DNA of 64,000 bases from Paracoccus caeni (GTDB lineage: Bacteria > Pseudomonadota > Alphaproteobacteria > Rhodobacterales > Rhodobacteraceae): NCBI RefSeq assembly GCF_016629665.1, contig NZ_JAEPRQ010000004.1, forward strand, positions 124,001-188,000. The letters run 5' to 3'. The notes beneath the pieces were generated by a model. It had not been told where the DNA came from and made no database searches. It saw only the letters and a program-made list of their open reading frames with translations. Both the position numbers and the translations under genes were made by a program. This document shows, in pieces, positions 25,092 to 32,744 of this stretch (its first letter is position 1; each line of letters begins with the position of its first letter).

Positions 25092-25988
25092 TCATCGCAG
25101 CACCGGGATTTTGCGTAGCCGTTCCGCTGCGAAATCCATGAAAGACCGCACCTTCGCCGTCGCGCTTCGTCCATCGACATGCAGCAGATGCACGGGCAAC
25201 GCCTCTGGTTCATCCGCTTCCAGAACGGTCTGAAGCGTTCCATCCTCAAGCTCGGGACCGATCTGATAGGACAGCACCTGACAGATCCCCCAACCGCTTC
25301 GCGCCAACCCGATCGCCGCCGCCACGCTGTTGAGGTTCAGGGCCGAGGAGACCCTGACCGAACGCTCGCCCTCGCGACCAAATCGCCAGCGGCGTTCGGA
25401 ATTCAGCGGCGCGACAGAGATCGTCCGATGCGCGGCAAGATCGCTGACCGATGCCGGGCGGCCATGCCGGGCGAAATAATCGGGCGACCCGCAGACCACG
25501 CGGCGCACTTGACCCACCTTCAGCGCCGTCAGACCGGATGTTGGCAGCTCTGCGATGCGCAGCGCGACATCGAACCCCTCATCGATGATATTCACGATCC
25601 GGTCCACCATCACCATCTCGGCCCGTACCGTCGGGTAGCTTTCAAGATATTCAGCCACCACAGGCGCCAGATAAAGCCGCCCGAATTCCTGCGGGCAGGT
25701 GATCCGCAACTGTCCAGCAGGCGTGATCGCGGCACCCGAGGCCGCCTCATCCGCTGCCTGCAGGCTTGCCAGAATGTCCCGCACCTCATGGAAATACGCA
25801 CGTCCGACATCGGTCAGCCGCACATGCCGCGTCGTCCGTGTGAACAGCCGCGTCCCAAGCGATGCCTCAAGCGCATTGATCCCGCGCGTTGCCGAAGGCG
25901 CGCTGAGCCCGACCGCCCTTGCGCCCACGGCAAAGCTTTCGGCCTCGGCGACCGCAACAAAGATTCGCAATGATTGCAGGCGATCCAT
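25092..25988 (-). CDS. LysR-family regulator, divergent from the GST gene
   Basis: The 298-residue protein starts MDRLQSLRIFVAVAEAESFA and has the LysR recognition part SAPSATRGINALEASLGTRLF. The effector domain ends with a DFAAERLRK tail seen in AaeR/DmlR-type members. It is divergent from the glutathione S-transferase gene across 138 bases that contain repeated TATGAAA / TTTCATA half-sites. It probably regulates the GST-oxidoreductase pair. Confidence 0.9.
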   Translation of the reverse strand: MDRLQSLRIFVAVAEAESFAVGARAVGLSAPSATRGINALEASLGTRLFTRTTRHVRLTDVGRAYFHEVRDILASLQAADEAASGAAITPAGQLRITCPQEFGRLYLAPVVAEYLESYPTVRAEMVMVDRIVNIIDEGFDVALRIAELPTSGLTALKVGQVRRVVCGSPDYFARHGRPASVSDLAAHRTISVAPLNSERRWRFGREGERSVRVSSALNLNSVAAAIGLARSGWGICQVLSYQIGPELEDGTLQTVLEADEPEALPVHLLHVDGRSATAKVRSFMDFAAERLRKIPVLR

Positions 25989-26007
25989 TCGTCACATTAT
26001 TCCGATA

Positions 26008-26117
26008 TATGAAATTGTGAGTTCCTGATTGGCATCATTCTTTCATAGATAGGCGAGCGTTATCTTTCTGTCCATGCCGTTGGCGCGCTGACCGCGTCGC
26101 TCCCTCAGATATGAAAG
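26008..26117. promoter_or_regulatory. Repeated TATGAAA/TTTCATA half-sites between LysR and GST genes
   Basis: TATGAAA lies at 26008-26014, CTTTCATA at 26040-26047 and TATGAAAG at 26110-26117. The last two form an inverted pair with eight-base arms and a 62-base spacer. Divergent LysR promoters often carry such spaced half-sites. Short A/T-rich words can recur by chance. Confidence 0.35.
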
Positions 26118-26126
26118 ATACCACTG

Positions 26127-26768
26127 ATGACCGACGTAAATGTCCGCGACCGCCAGCCCGTCCTTCTTTACCGTCACCCGAAATCGGGCCATTGCCACCG
26201 GGTCGAGCTGATCCTTTCGATGCTAGATCTGCCGTATCAGACCATCGATGTCGATATGGCGAAGGGCCAGCACAAAGCGCCTGATTTCCTTGCAATCAGT
26301 CCGTTGGGACAGGTTCCGGCGATCAACGACAACGGCGTCACGCTTGCCGATTCCAATGCGATCCTGACCTATCTGGTCGAACGCTACGGTGATGCCGCCG
26401 AATGGCGCGGCCATGATCCGCTGGAACAGGCAGAGGTGCAGCGCTGGCTGTCGATTGCCGCGGGCGAGATTGCCTCGGGGCCCTGTGCGGCCAGACTGGT
26501 GACGCTGTTCGGCGCCACGCTTGATCATGAGACCGCCAAGTCGCGGGCGCATGATCTGTTTTCGGTGATCGAGGCGCATCTTGCCGGGCGCGACTGGCTT
26601 GCTGCCCCTCGCCCGACGCTCGCCGATATTGCGGCTTACAGCTACATTTCCCATGCCCCTGAAGGCGGTGTCAGCCTGTCCGCCTATCCATCGCTTCGCG
26701 CATGGCTTGGCCGGGTCGAGGCGCTGCCGGGCTTTGTCGGCATGGCCCGTTCGCCCGAACTGGCCTGA
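26127..26768 (+). CDS. Glutathione S-transferase
   Basis: The 213-residue protein has a thioredoxin-like N-terminal half (VLLYRHPKSGHCHRVELIL), the glutathione-site cis-Pro in GQVPAINDNG and the ADSNAILTYL block for the glutamyl contact. An alpha-helical C-terminal half ends near residue 205, with RPTLADIAAYSYI as the folding motif. It matches bacterial beta/nu-like GSTs. The product conjugates glutathione to an electrophile or serves as a peroxidase. It is followed at 33 bases by the flavin oxidoreductase fusion gene, so the two form an operon under the divergent LysR gene. Confidence 0.92.
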   Translation: MTDVNVRDRQPVLLYRHPKSGHCHRVELILSMLDLPYQTIDVDMAKGQHKAPDFLAISPLGQVPAINDNGVTLADSNAILTYLVERYGDAAEWRGHDPLEQAEVQRWLSIAAGEIASGPCAARLVTLFGATLDHETAKSRAHDLFSVIEAHLAGRDWLAAPRPTLADIAAYSYISHAPEGGVSLSAYPSLRAWLGRVEALPGFVGMARSPELA

Positions 26769-26800
26769 TCACACCCGCCTTGATCCAAGGACAAACTGAC

Positions 26801-28417
26801 ATGACCATCCATCCCTCGCCCTTTCATTCCGGCGAAGTCGAGGCGCAGCGCCTTGCCGAGGTCGGCGATGTCGCGTCCTGGGCTGGCGGCTTCATTCGCG
26901 ATCACATGCCCGATCAGCATCGCGAGTTTTTCACCGCCCTGCCGTTCATGATCATGACCGGCGGCGACACTGACGGCTGGCCGTGGGTGACCATTCTGGA
27001 AGGCGGCGAGGGCTTCATCCGCTCGCCCGATCCGCAGCATCTGATGGTCGCGGCCAGCCTGTCGGCGCATGATCCGCTGGCGGGCGCGCTGACATCCGGG
27101 GCGTCGGTGGGGATGCTGGGTATCGAGATGTCCACGCGCCGCCGCAACCGGATGAACGGGCTGGTCACGTCCAGCGAAGCGGGCCTGAGGATCGAGGTCA
27201 GGCAAAGTTTCGGCAACTGCCCGCAATATATCCACGAACGCGCATGGCAACGGGTGACGCGAGAAGCTGAGCAGCAACCTTCCATGTCCGACCGTCTGAC
27301 CATCGATCAACAGGCCCAGATCGCAGCAGCGGATACGTTCTTCATCGGCTCCGGCAGCATGTCCGACGGCTATGACGCCTCGCATCGCGGCGGGCCGCGC
27401 GGCTTTGTGCATATCTCGCCGGACGGCAGGCGGTTGCGCATCCCCGATTATGCCGGGAACAATTATTTCAACACGATTGGCAATCTGCTTCGTGACCCGC
27501 GCGCCGGTCTTCTGTTCGTCGATTTCGAGACGGGCGGGCTTCTGCACGTTGCCGGGCGCGCGACAATCGACTGGCAGCCGACCGACAGCCATGATCCGAA
27601 CGCCCGGCGGATGATCGAGATAGAAATCTCGCGCGTCATCGACCGCCCCGCCGCGTTGGCGCTGAGATGGCGTGACGGCTCGGCCGATCTGCGCAAGGTC
27701 AGGGTCGTGGCGAAAGTGCCCGAAAGCAACCGGATCACCTCGTTTCATCTGGAAGCGGCAGACGGCAAGGCGCTGCCGCCGTTCAAGGCAGGCCAGCATC
27801 TGCCCATCGAATTGCAAGTGCCCGGTCAGCCAGAGCGGGTGGGCCGCAGCTATTCCCTCTCTGGCGCGCCGGATACGAACAGCTATCGGATCAGCGTCAA
27901 GCACGAGGATCACGGCATCGGCTCGGGGTTTCTGCATCAGCATGTGAGCATCGGCGACACGTTCGACATCCACCCGCCGTCAGGCGATTTCGTCGTGCCG
28001 GAAGGGGATACGCCGCTGGTTCTGATCAGTGCGGGGGTTGGCATCACGCCGATGATCTCGATCATGCACGAGGAAGCGGCGCGGAAAGGCGCACGCCCGA
28101 TCCTTTTCGCCCATGTCGCACGGGACGGCGAAAACCATGCGTTTCGGGCCGAGCTTGAGGCGTTGATGGCAGCATCGCCAAACATTCGTCGTCTGATGTT
28201 CTATACAAAGCCGCGTGATACGGATGTCCATGCGGTCGATTACGACCGTATCGGGCGTCTGTCTGCTGATGACATCATCGCGGCAGAGCGGACTAACGGC
28301 GCGCAGTATCTTCTTTGCGGTCCGGGCCGGTTTCTGGCCGAGATGAGAGACGGGCTTGAAGGCAATGGCGTGCCACAGGATCGCATCCATTTCGAGACAT
28401 TCGGGCCGGGCGGTTAG
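26801..28417 (+). CDS. PNPOx-like flavoprotein fused to a ferredoxin-reductase (FNR) module
   Basis: Residues 1 to about 290 form a pyridoxamine-phosphate-oxidase-like FMN-binding split barrel. The rest, from about 300 to 538, is an FNR-type reductase: the FAD-binding RSYSLSGAP, then the NAD-binding ISAGVGITPMISIMHE and the LLCGPGRFLAEM block. Homologues known to me continue into a C-terminal 2Fe-2S ferredoxin domain; here the protein stops at FETFGPGG, so that domain is absent. NAD(P)H electrons could go from FAD to the FMN domain. It may reduce an electrophile that the upstream GST handles. The ATG at 26801 starts the conserved MTIHPSPFH lead; a longer frame upstream lies in the GST gene. 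Confidence 0.85.
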   Translation: MTIHPSPFHSGEVEAQRLAEVGDVASWAGGFIRDHMPDQHREFFTALPFMIMTGGDTDGWPWVTILEGGEGFIRSPDPQHLMVAASLSAHDPLAGALTSGASVGMLGIEMSTRRRNRMNGLVTSSEAGLRIEVRQSFGNCPQYIHERAWQRVTREAEQQPSMSDRLTIDQQAQIAAADTFFIGSGSMSDGYDASHRGGPRGFVHISPDGRRLRIPDYAGNNYFNTIGNLLRDPRAGLLFVDFETGGLLHVAGRATIDWQPTDSHDPNARRMIEIEISRVIDRPAALALRWRDGSADLRKVRVVAKVPESNRITSFHLEAADGKALPPFKAGQHLPIELQVPGQPERVGRSYSLSGAPDTNSYRISVKHEDHGIGSGFLHQHVSIGDTFDIHPPSGDFVVPEGDTPLVLISAGVGITPMISIMHEEAARKGARPILFAHVARDGENHAFRAELEALMAASPNIRRLMFYTKPRDTDVHAVDYDRIGRLSADDIIAAERTNGAQYLLCGPGRFLAEMRDGLEGNGVPQDRIHFETFGPGG

Positions 28418-28469
28418 GAGCCTCCCTTCAAGCCTCTGGATCAAGCGTAGGCGACACAAGTTGCCAACG

Positions 28470-28494
28470 CGCCACCTCGTTAGGTGGCGTGTTT
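28470..28494 (+). terminator. Terminator-like hairpin after the GST-flavoprotein operon
   Basis: The stem CGCCACCT (28470 onward, with GCCACCT at 28471-28477) pairs with AGGTGGCG (28482-28489) around CGTT. It is followed by TGTTTC, a short T-run. It lies 52 bases after the stop of the flavoprotein gene. Confidence 0.65.
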
Positions 28495-28530
28495 CAAAAC
28501 GGATTTCCACGGCTTTAAGCAAACACCGGC

Positions 28531-28559
28531 TTGATAATTTGACATATGATGATTAATAA
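28531..28559 (+). promoter_or_regulatory. Predicted sigma70-type promoter of the MFS gene
   Basis: TTGATA (28531-28536) and TAATAA (28554-28559) are separated by exactly 17 bases. The pair lies in a locally A/T-rich patch of an otherwise GC-rich region, directly before a perfect palindrome. The start codon is about 107 bases downstream, so a long leader is expected. Confidence 0.5.
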
Positions 28560-28561
28560 AA

Positions 28562-28576
28562 TGTCAGTAACTGACA
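28562..28576. promoter_or_regulatory. Repressor operator candidate TGTCAGT-A-ACTGACA
   Basis: A perfect 15-base palindrome with seven-base arms starts three bases after the predicted -10 box. The size and single central base resemble TetR/MarR operators, and the position would block transcription. No regulator gene is adjacent to this MFS gene. The half-site TGTCAG/CTGACA also occurs upstream of the RTX protease gene (60106-60134). Confidence 0.6.
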
Positions 28577-28612
28577 GCACGACACCTACGACCGCCCCTC
28601 CCCGAAGACGAC

Positions 28613-28647
28613 CCGGTGATCGGAGCATCCGATAGCCGGTCCTTTTT
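28613..28647 (+). terminator. Leader hairpin with T-run, possible attenuator before the MFS gene
   Basis: CCGG (28613-28616) to GGA (28622-28624) pairs with TCC (28628-28630) to CCGG (28636-28639). The stem has about twelve positions with one G-T pair and one mismatch, around the loop GCA. It is followed by TCC and then TTTTT (28643-28647). It lies between the predicted promoter and the ATG at 28666, so it looks like an intrinsic terminator inside the leader. Confidence 0.5.
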
Positions 28648-28665
28648 ATGGATACGGACTAACTG

Positions 28666-29904
28666 ATGCATCGCAACACCTTGATCTATCTAGGCTCATA
28701 TAGCCTGTCACTGTTCGGCAACGGGATCGCCTCGGTTCTTTTCCCGCTGCTGGTCCTTGCGCAAACCGGCGACGTTCTGGCCGCTGGCACCGTTGTTGCG
28801 GTCTCGGCGGCGGTTTCGGCGGTTGCGGGCATTTTTGCCGGGGTGGTGGTGGACCGGGTCAACCGGCGCACGGTCTCGATTGTCAGCGATGTGCTGTCAG
28901 CGGCCTCGGTTGCGGCCTTGCCGGTGGTCGATGCCATCTGGGGGCTGAACCTTCAGTGGTTTATTATCCTTGCGGTGATCGGCGCTTTCGGTGATGCGCC
29001 GGGCATGACCGCGCGTGAGGTGCTGCTGCCGCGGCTGGTGCAACTTCAGGGCAATAACAAAGGCGATCTGGATCGGCTGGTCGGGATCAGAGAAGCGCTG
29101 GCTGGAACGCTGATGCTGCTTGGACCGGGTGCGGGCGGATTGCTGGTCTGGCTGGTCGGCGTGACGCCGGAAGCCATGTATATCACGGCAGCAACCAGCT
29201 TTCTTGCGGCTTTGCTGTCCTTTGGCATTTCGTCAGAGGCGGGTCAGGTTGCCGTCAGAACAGCGGCGGAGCGTGGCGGAGTGCGCGTCGTTCTGGCGGA
29301 TCTGTGGACCGCGTGGACATTCCTGCTGCAACACCGGCTCTTGCTGGGCACGACCTTGCTTTCGGCCATGTTTGTCGCCGTCATCGTTGCCCTTCAGGCG
29401 ACCATCATGCCCGCCTATTTCATTGCCGAGGGTATGCCCGCTTTGTCCGGGCTCGCGGCCAGCGGGATCGCGCTTGGCGGACTGGTCGGGGCGGCGCTTT
29501 ATGCGATGACCGTTGGCAGGGTCTCGCGGCGGGCATGGTTCGTGACCGGCATGATCGGCGCGGGTGCGGGCTTCGCCATCGTCGGCGCGATGCTGTCGCC
29601 GTGGTCGGTTCTTGCGGCCTGCATCTTCATCGGCCTGACCAATGGCCCGATGTCCGCCGTCCTTGGCGTCGCGACGATAGAGGCCACACCGGATGAGATG
29701 CGTGGCCGTGTGCTTGGGGCGCAGAACGCGCTGGTCCTTGCGGCACCCGCGCTGACCGCTGCGCCCTTTGGCGCGATTGCCAGCGGATATGGGCTGCCCG
29801 CCGCCGGGATCGCCATTGCGGTCCTGATCATCGTCACCGTCGCAATCGCCCTGATTGCCCCGGCATTCCGATCTCTCGATCACGTCGGCCACGCGGCGGA
29901 ATAA
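28666..29904 (+). CDS. MFS transporter (drug/siderophore-exporter type)
   Basis: The 412-residue protein has about eleven to twelve hydrophobic segments with the MFS loop motif GVVVDRVNRRTVSIVSD after the second segment. The repeated glycine-rich helices (ALSGLAASGIALGGLVGAALY) fit the MFS_3/EntS-like exporter group. It probably exports a small hydrophobic compound from the cytoplasm by proton antiport. Its leader is unusual: a promoter, a perfect palindrome and a terminator-like hairpin lie in the 140 bases before the start. It stands alone and is convergent with an alpha/beta hydrolase gene, with a bidirectional terminator between them. Confidence 0.9.
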   Translation: MHRNTLIYLGSYSLSLFGNGIASVLFPLLVLAQTGDVLAAGTVVAVSAAVSAVAGIFAGVVVDRVNRRTVSIVSDVLSAASVAALPVVDAIWGLNLQWFIILAVIGAFGDAPGMTAREVLLPRLVQLQGNNKGDLDRLVGIREALAGTLMLLGPGAGGLLVWLVGVTPEAMYITAATSFLAALLSFGISSEAGQVAVRTAAERGGVRVVLADLWTAWTFLLQHRLLLGTTLLSAMFVAVIVALQATIMPAYFIAEGMPALSGLAASGIALGGLVGAALYAMTVGRVSRRAWFVTGMIGAGAGFAIVGAMLSPWSVLAACIFIGLTNGPMSAVLGVATIEATPDEMRGRVLGAQNALVLAAPALTAAPFGAIASGYGLPAAGIAIAVLIIVTVAIALIAPAFRSLDHVGHAAE

Positions 29905-29926
29905 TGATCGCGGTGAGGCAGAATTT

Positions 29927-29954
29927 CGGTCGGGTAGGATCGCCTTCCCGACCG
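29927..29954. terminator. Bidirectional terminator hairpin between MFS and hydrolase genes
   Basis: CGGTCGGG (29927-29934) pairs perfectly with CCCGACCG (29947-29954), and an inner AGG/CCT adds three pairs around ATCG. It sits in the 77-base gap between two convergent genes. T/A runs on either side are short (TTT), so strength in each direction is uncertain. Confidence 0.65.
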
Positions 29955-29981
29955 GCTTTCAATAGCCCCGAAGCCCGGCGC

Positions 29982-30749
29982 TTACTGCGCGGCCTCGATG
30001 ATCAGTTCTGCCACAGCATCCGGGTGCGAGACCATCACGACATGCGAAGCGCCTTCGATGACGACCGTGCGTTTAGAGCCCGCACGCTCTGCCATGAAGC
30101 CAAGCGCCTCTGCCGGGATGTTCTTGTCGCCATCGCCATAGACGAAATAGGACGGCAGCGACTTCCATGCCGGATCGCCCGATTTTTCGGTCAGCGCAGC
30201 CTCGGTGATCGGGCGCTGGCCAGCCGCCATCAGTGCAGCCTGATCGGCGGGAACGTCATGCGCGAACTGATCGTGGAACTTCGCCTGATCGATATAAAGA
30301 TCGACCCCGCCGCCTGCGATTTGGACCGGCGGCGAAAGCGCGTCGCCAAGCGTGCTGCCGGGGAATTGCCCGGCCAATTCCGCTGCGGCTTCGTCGGCGT
30401 CAGGCGCGAAAGCGGCCACATAGACCAGCGATTTGACCTTGTCCTCGGCCGTGGTGACGTTCGAAATCACCTGCCCGCCATAGGAATGACCGACCAGAAC
30501 CACCGGCCCTTCGATGCTGGCGACCACGTCAGAAACGGTCTGCGCGTCATTCGTCACGCTGCGCAAGGGATTGGCAACGGCGACGGTCCGGTATCCGTCA
30601 TTTTGCAGATGGGTGACGACGCCGTTCCAGCTTGAGGAATCGGCGAAGGCTCCGTGGACCAGAATGATCGTCGGCTTGGCGTCTTGCGCGATTGCCGTGC
30701 TGGACAGAAGCGAGGTCGCGACGGCGACGGTTGCTGCGATCTTGGACAT
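29982..30749 (-). CDS. Exported alpha/beta hydrolase
   Basis: The 255-residue product has a signal peptide (MSKIAATVAVATSLLSSTAIA, cleaved before QDAKP) followed by an alpha/beta-hydrolase domain with ILVHGAFADSSSWNGVV for the oxyanion loop, the nucleophile Ser in LVGHSYGGQVI and the His in GASHVVMVSHP. It resembles the small EstC/pyrethroid-esterase-like hydrolases of proteobacteria. The periplasmic location suggests ester detoxification or scavenging. It is probably not in the same operon as the LLM gene upstream, with 63 bases between them. Confidence 0.9.
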   Translation of the reverse strand: MSKIAATVAVATSLLSSTAIAQDAKPTIILVHGAFADSSSWNGVVTHLQNDGYRTVAVANPLRSVTNDAQTVSDVVASIEGPVVLVGHSYGGQVISNVTTAEDKVKSLVYVAAFAPDADEAAAELAGQFPGSTLGDALSPPVQIAGGGVDLYIDQAKFHDQFAHDVPADQAALMAAGQRPITEAALTEKSGDPAWKSLPSYFVYGDGDKNIPAEALGFMAERAGSKRTVVIEGASHVVMVSHPDAVAELIIEAAQ

Positions 30750-30812
30750 GGGTTTTCTCCTTGGGTTGTTGGGTTAAAGTGCAATTGAGGCGTCGATGAA
30801 GGTTCGCAGGGA

Positions 30813-31859
30813 TCAGTCGCCCTGCTGTTTCCGCGCGGCCCGGATGATCGGCGCAACCTCGGTTCCCAGAAGCTCGATCGAGCGTTTCATCGCCGAGGTA
30901 TCAAGCGAGGCAGTGCTCATCTGGAAGGTGATCCGCGATATGCCGCCAAGCACCTTGTCGGCATGCAGCATCTTGGCCGCGACGGTTTTCGGGGCGCCGA
31001 TCAGAAAGGCACCGCCCGGCCCCGCCATCATGTCGAATTGCTGGCGCGAAGGTGCGGACCAGCCCCGTTCGCGGCCAATCGTCGTCGTCAGATGTGACCA
31101 GCCGGGATAAAAGGCGTCTCTGGCTGCGGCATCGGTTTCCCCGACGAAGCCCATTGCATGAACCCCGACCTTCAGCGTCGCGGGATCGTGTCCGGCACGG
31201 ATGCCCGCCTGCCGATAAAGATCGACCAACGGGCGGAAACGCTCGAAATCGCCCCCGATGATAGCGATCATCAGTGGCAGGCCAAGCCCACCGGCGCGCG
31301 CGAAGGAATTCGGGGTGCCACCAACGCCAAGCCAGACCGGCAGCCGGGCCTGATGCGGCCGTGGAAAGACGCCCTGCCCTTGAAGTGGCGGGCGGAAGCG
31401 ACCTTCCCAGGTGATGTTGGTCGTCTCGCCCAGCTTCAGCAGCAGGTCCAGATTTTCGGCCAAAAGGTCGTCATAAGCCCGCGTATCCAGACCGAACAGC
31501 GGAAACGCCTCGATGAAAGAGCCACGACCGACGACAATCTCGGCCCGGCCCTTTGCGATCAGATCGAGGGTCGCGAATTCCTGAAACACCCTTACCGGAT
31601 CGGCGGCGCTGATCACCGTCACTGCGCTTGTCAGGCGGATCTTCTGCGTGCGCGCCGCCGCTGCGGCCAGAATGATCGCGGGGGCCGAGTCCAGAAATTC
31701 GGCGCGGTGGTGTTCACCGATGCCGAAAACGTCCAGCCCGACCCTGTCGGCGGTTTCAATCTCGCCAATCAGGTCGGCCATGCGTTCAGTCGCCGAGGGT
31801 CGCCGGCCTGTCGCTGGATCGGGCAGGATTGCGGCGAAGCTGTCGATACCGATTTCCAT
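30813..31859 (-). CDS. LLM-class flavin-dependent oxidoreductase
   Basis: The 348-residue TIM-barrel flavoprotein has the luciferase-family marks: the opening MEIGIDSFAAILPDP, GLDVFGIGEHHRAEFLDSAP, the VSP-like ISAADPVRVFQEFATLDLIAKGRAEIVVGRGSF segment and the WLGVGGTPNSFARAG block. Enzymes of this class use reduced FMN or F420 to oxygenate or oxidise small molecules. The start is the ATG at 31859, with AAGGA eight bases upstream. Its 97-base upstream gap carries two strong hairpins. No flavin reductase is adjacent, though there is an FMN reductase at 46943. Confidence 0.92.
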   Translation of the reverse strand: MEIGIDSFAAILPDPATGRRPSATERMADLIGEIETADRVGLDVFGIGEHHRAEFLDSAPAIILAAAAARTQKIRLTSAVTVISAADPVRVFQEFATLDLIAKGRAEIVVGRGSFIEAFPLFGLDTRAYDDLLAENLDLLLKLGETTNITWEGRFRPPLQGQGVFPRPHQARLPVWLGVGGTPNSFARAGGLGLPLMIAIIGGDFERFRPLVDLYRQAGIRAGHDPATLKVGVHAMGFVGETDAAARDAFYPGWSHLTTTIGRERGWSAPSRQQFDMMAGPGGAFLIGAPKTVAAKMLHADKVLGGISRITFQMSTASLDTSAMKRSIELLGTEVAPIIRAARKQQGD

Positions 31860-31891
31860 GAATAGTCCTTGCAATATCTTGGGTCTGCCTT

Positions 31892-31917
31892 GCCTGCCCC
31901 GAACTGCCGGGACAGGC
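31892..31917. repeat. Palindromic intergenic element, copy 1
   Basis: GCCTGCCCCG (31892-31901) pairs with CGGGACAGGC (31908-31917) with a single mismatch around AACTGC. A related element with the same left arm (GCCTGTCCCG) and a similar loop ending in TGC occurs at 33454-33477. The two copies suggest a small REP-like family. Confidence 0.45.
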
Positions 31918-31930
31918 GGTGATGTTCAGT

Positions 31931-31960
31931 GCATTGTGGCCGGGGACATGGCCACAATGC
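31931..31960 (-). terminator. Strong hairpin after the MoaF-SnoaL gene
   Basis: GCATTGTGGCC (31931-31941) and GGCCACAATGC (31950-31960) form a perfect 11-pair stem with an eight-base loop, 11 bases past the stop of the minus-strand gene. No T-run follows on that strand, so it may end transcription only with help or protect the 3' end. Confidence 0.5.
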
Positions 31961-31971
31961 CTTTGCGCCAG

Positions 31972-32715
31972 CTATGGCGTCTCGGTCCGGACAAGGCGCG
32001 CGCCCTCTGCAGGGTCGAACATCGAAAGCCCGGCAAGACCCTCGGTCGTGGGCACCTCGTTCTGAAGCACATCCCAGTGTTCGGCCAGCTTGCCGCCTTC
32101 CACCCGGAAAATATCGACCACCACCTGCGGTGCGTCCCCCCAGCCTCGGATCCGGCCATGAATCGCGACGAAATCACCATCCGCGATCACCAGTCCCGGC
32201 TCGTAGAAAACCTCTGGCGACAGGGTCGCGACGATCTCGTGCAGGGCATCGCGGCCTTGGGGAATGTCGGGATTGTGCTGGATATAGTCAGCCGTATAGA
32301 GCCGCTCAACCGCCGAGGCGTCGTGTCGCTGAAACAACGAGGTCATCGCATCCAGCACCAGCGCCCTGTTACGATGCGGGCGGTCGTCGGTGATGCGGTC
32401 GGCGGGGCGGGTGATCTGGAACGTGCCGGTCATTCGCAGGAATTGCCCATGGGCCAGCGTCGCATGCGAATGGACGATGCCGCGGTCGTAGTCCTGAACG
32501 TTCACCACCGTCGCGCCGTCCTTTTCCTGCCAACTGACCGCAAAGACACTGTTGCCCAGCGGGATGACCCGGATCTCGACGGTCTCGACCCGCGCGAAGG
32601 GGCCGTCCTTGATCTCGAATTGCAGTTGCTGGACCGACAGCAGCTTCAGGCTGACCTGAAAATTGGGGTAAGAAACATCCATCTCTTGCCCAACGGGGAA
32701 ACGGTCTAACGACAT
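31972..32715 (-). CDS. MoaF-like domain fused to a SnoaL-like (NTF2-fold) domain
   Basis: Residues 1 to about 105 look like a MoaF-type lipocalin domain (VSYPNFQVSLKLLSVQQLQ, then the VFAVSWQEKDGATVVNVQDY strand pair). Residues about 125-247 are a SnoaL-like polyketide-cyclase domain of the NTF2 fold (VLDAMTSLFQRHDASAVERLY, then YIQHNPDIPQGRDAL and VDIFRVEGGKLAEHWDVLQ). Both halves usually occur as separate proteins. Neither proves a reaction; SnoaL proteins cyclise, isomerise or bind small hydrophobic compounds. The start is the ATG at 32715, after AAAGGA. It follows the LysE gene with 29 bases between, so may share its transcript. Confidence 0.8.
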   Translation of the reverse strand: MSLDRFPVGQEMDVSYPNFQVSLKLLSVQQLQFEIKDGPFARVETVEIRVIPLGNSVFAVSWQEKDGATVVNVQDYDRGIVHSHATLAHGQFLRMTGTFQITRPADRITDDRPHRNRALVLDAMTSLFQRHDASAVERLYTADYIQHNPDIPQGRDALHEIVATLSPEVFYEPGLVIADGDFVAIHGRIRGWGDAPQVVVDIFRVEGGKLAEHWDVLQNEVPTTEGLAGLSMFDPAEGARLVRTETP

Positions 32716-32744
32716 GCGGTTTTGTCCTTTCGTGGAGGTTTTTG

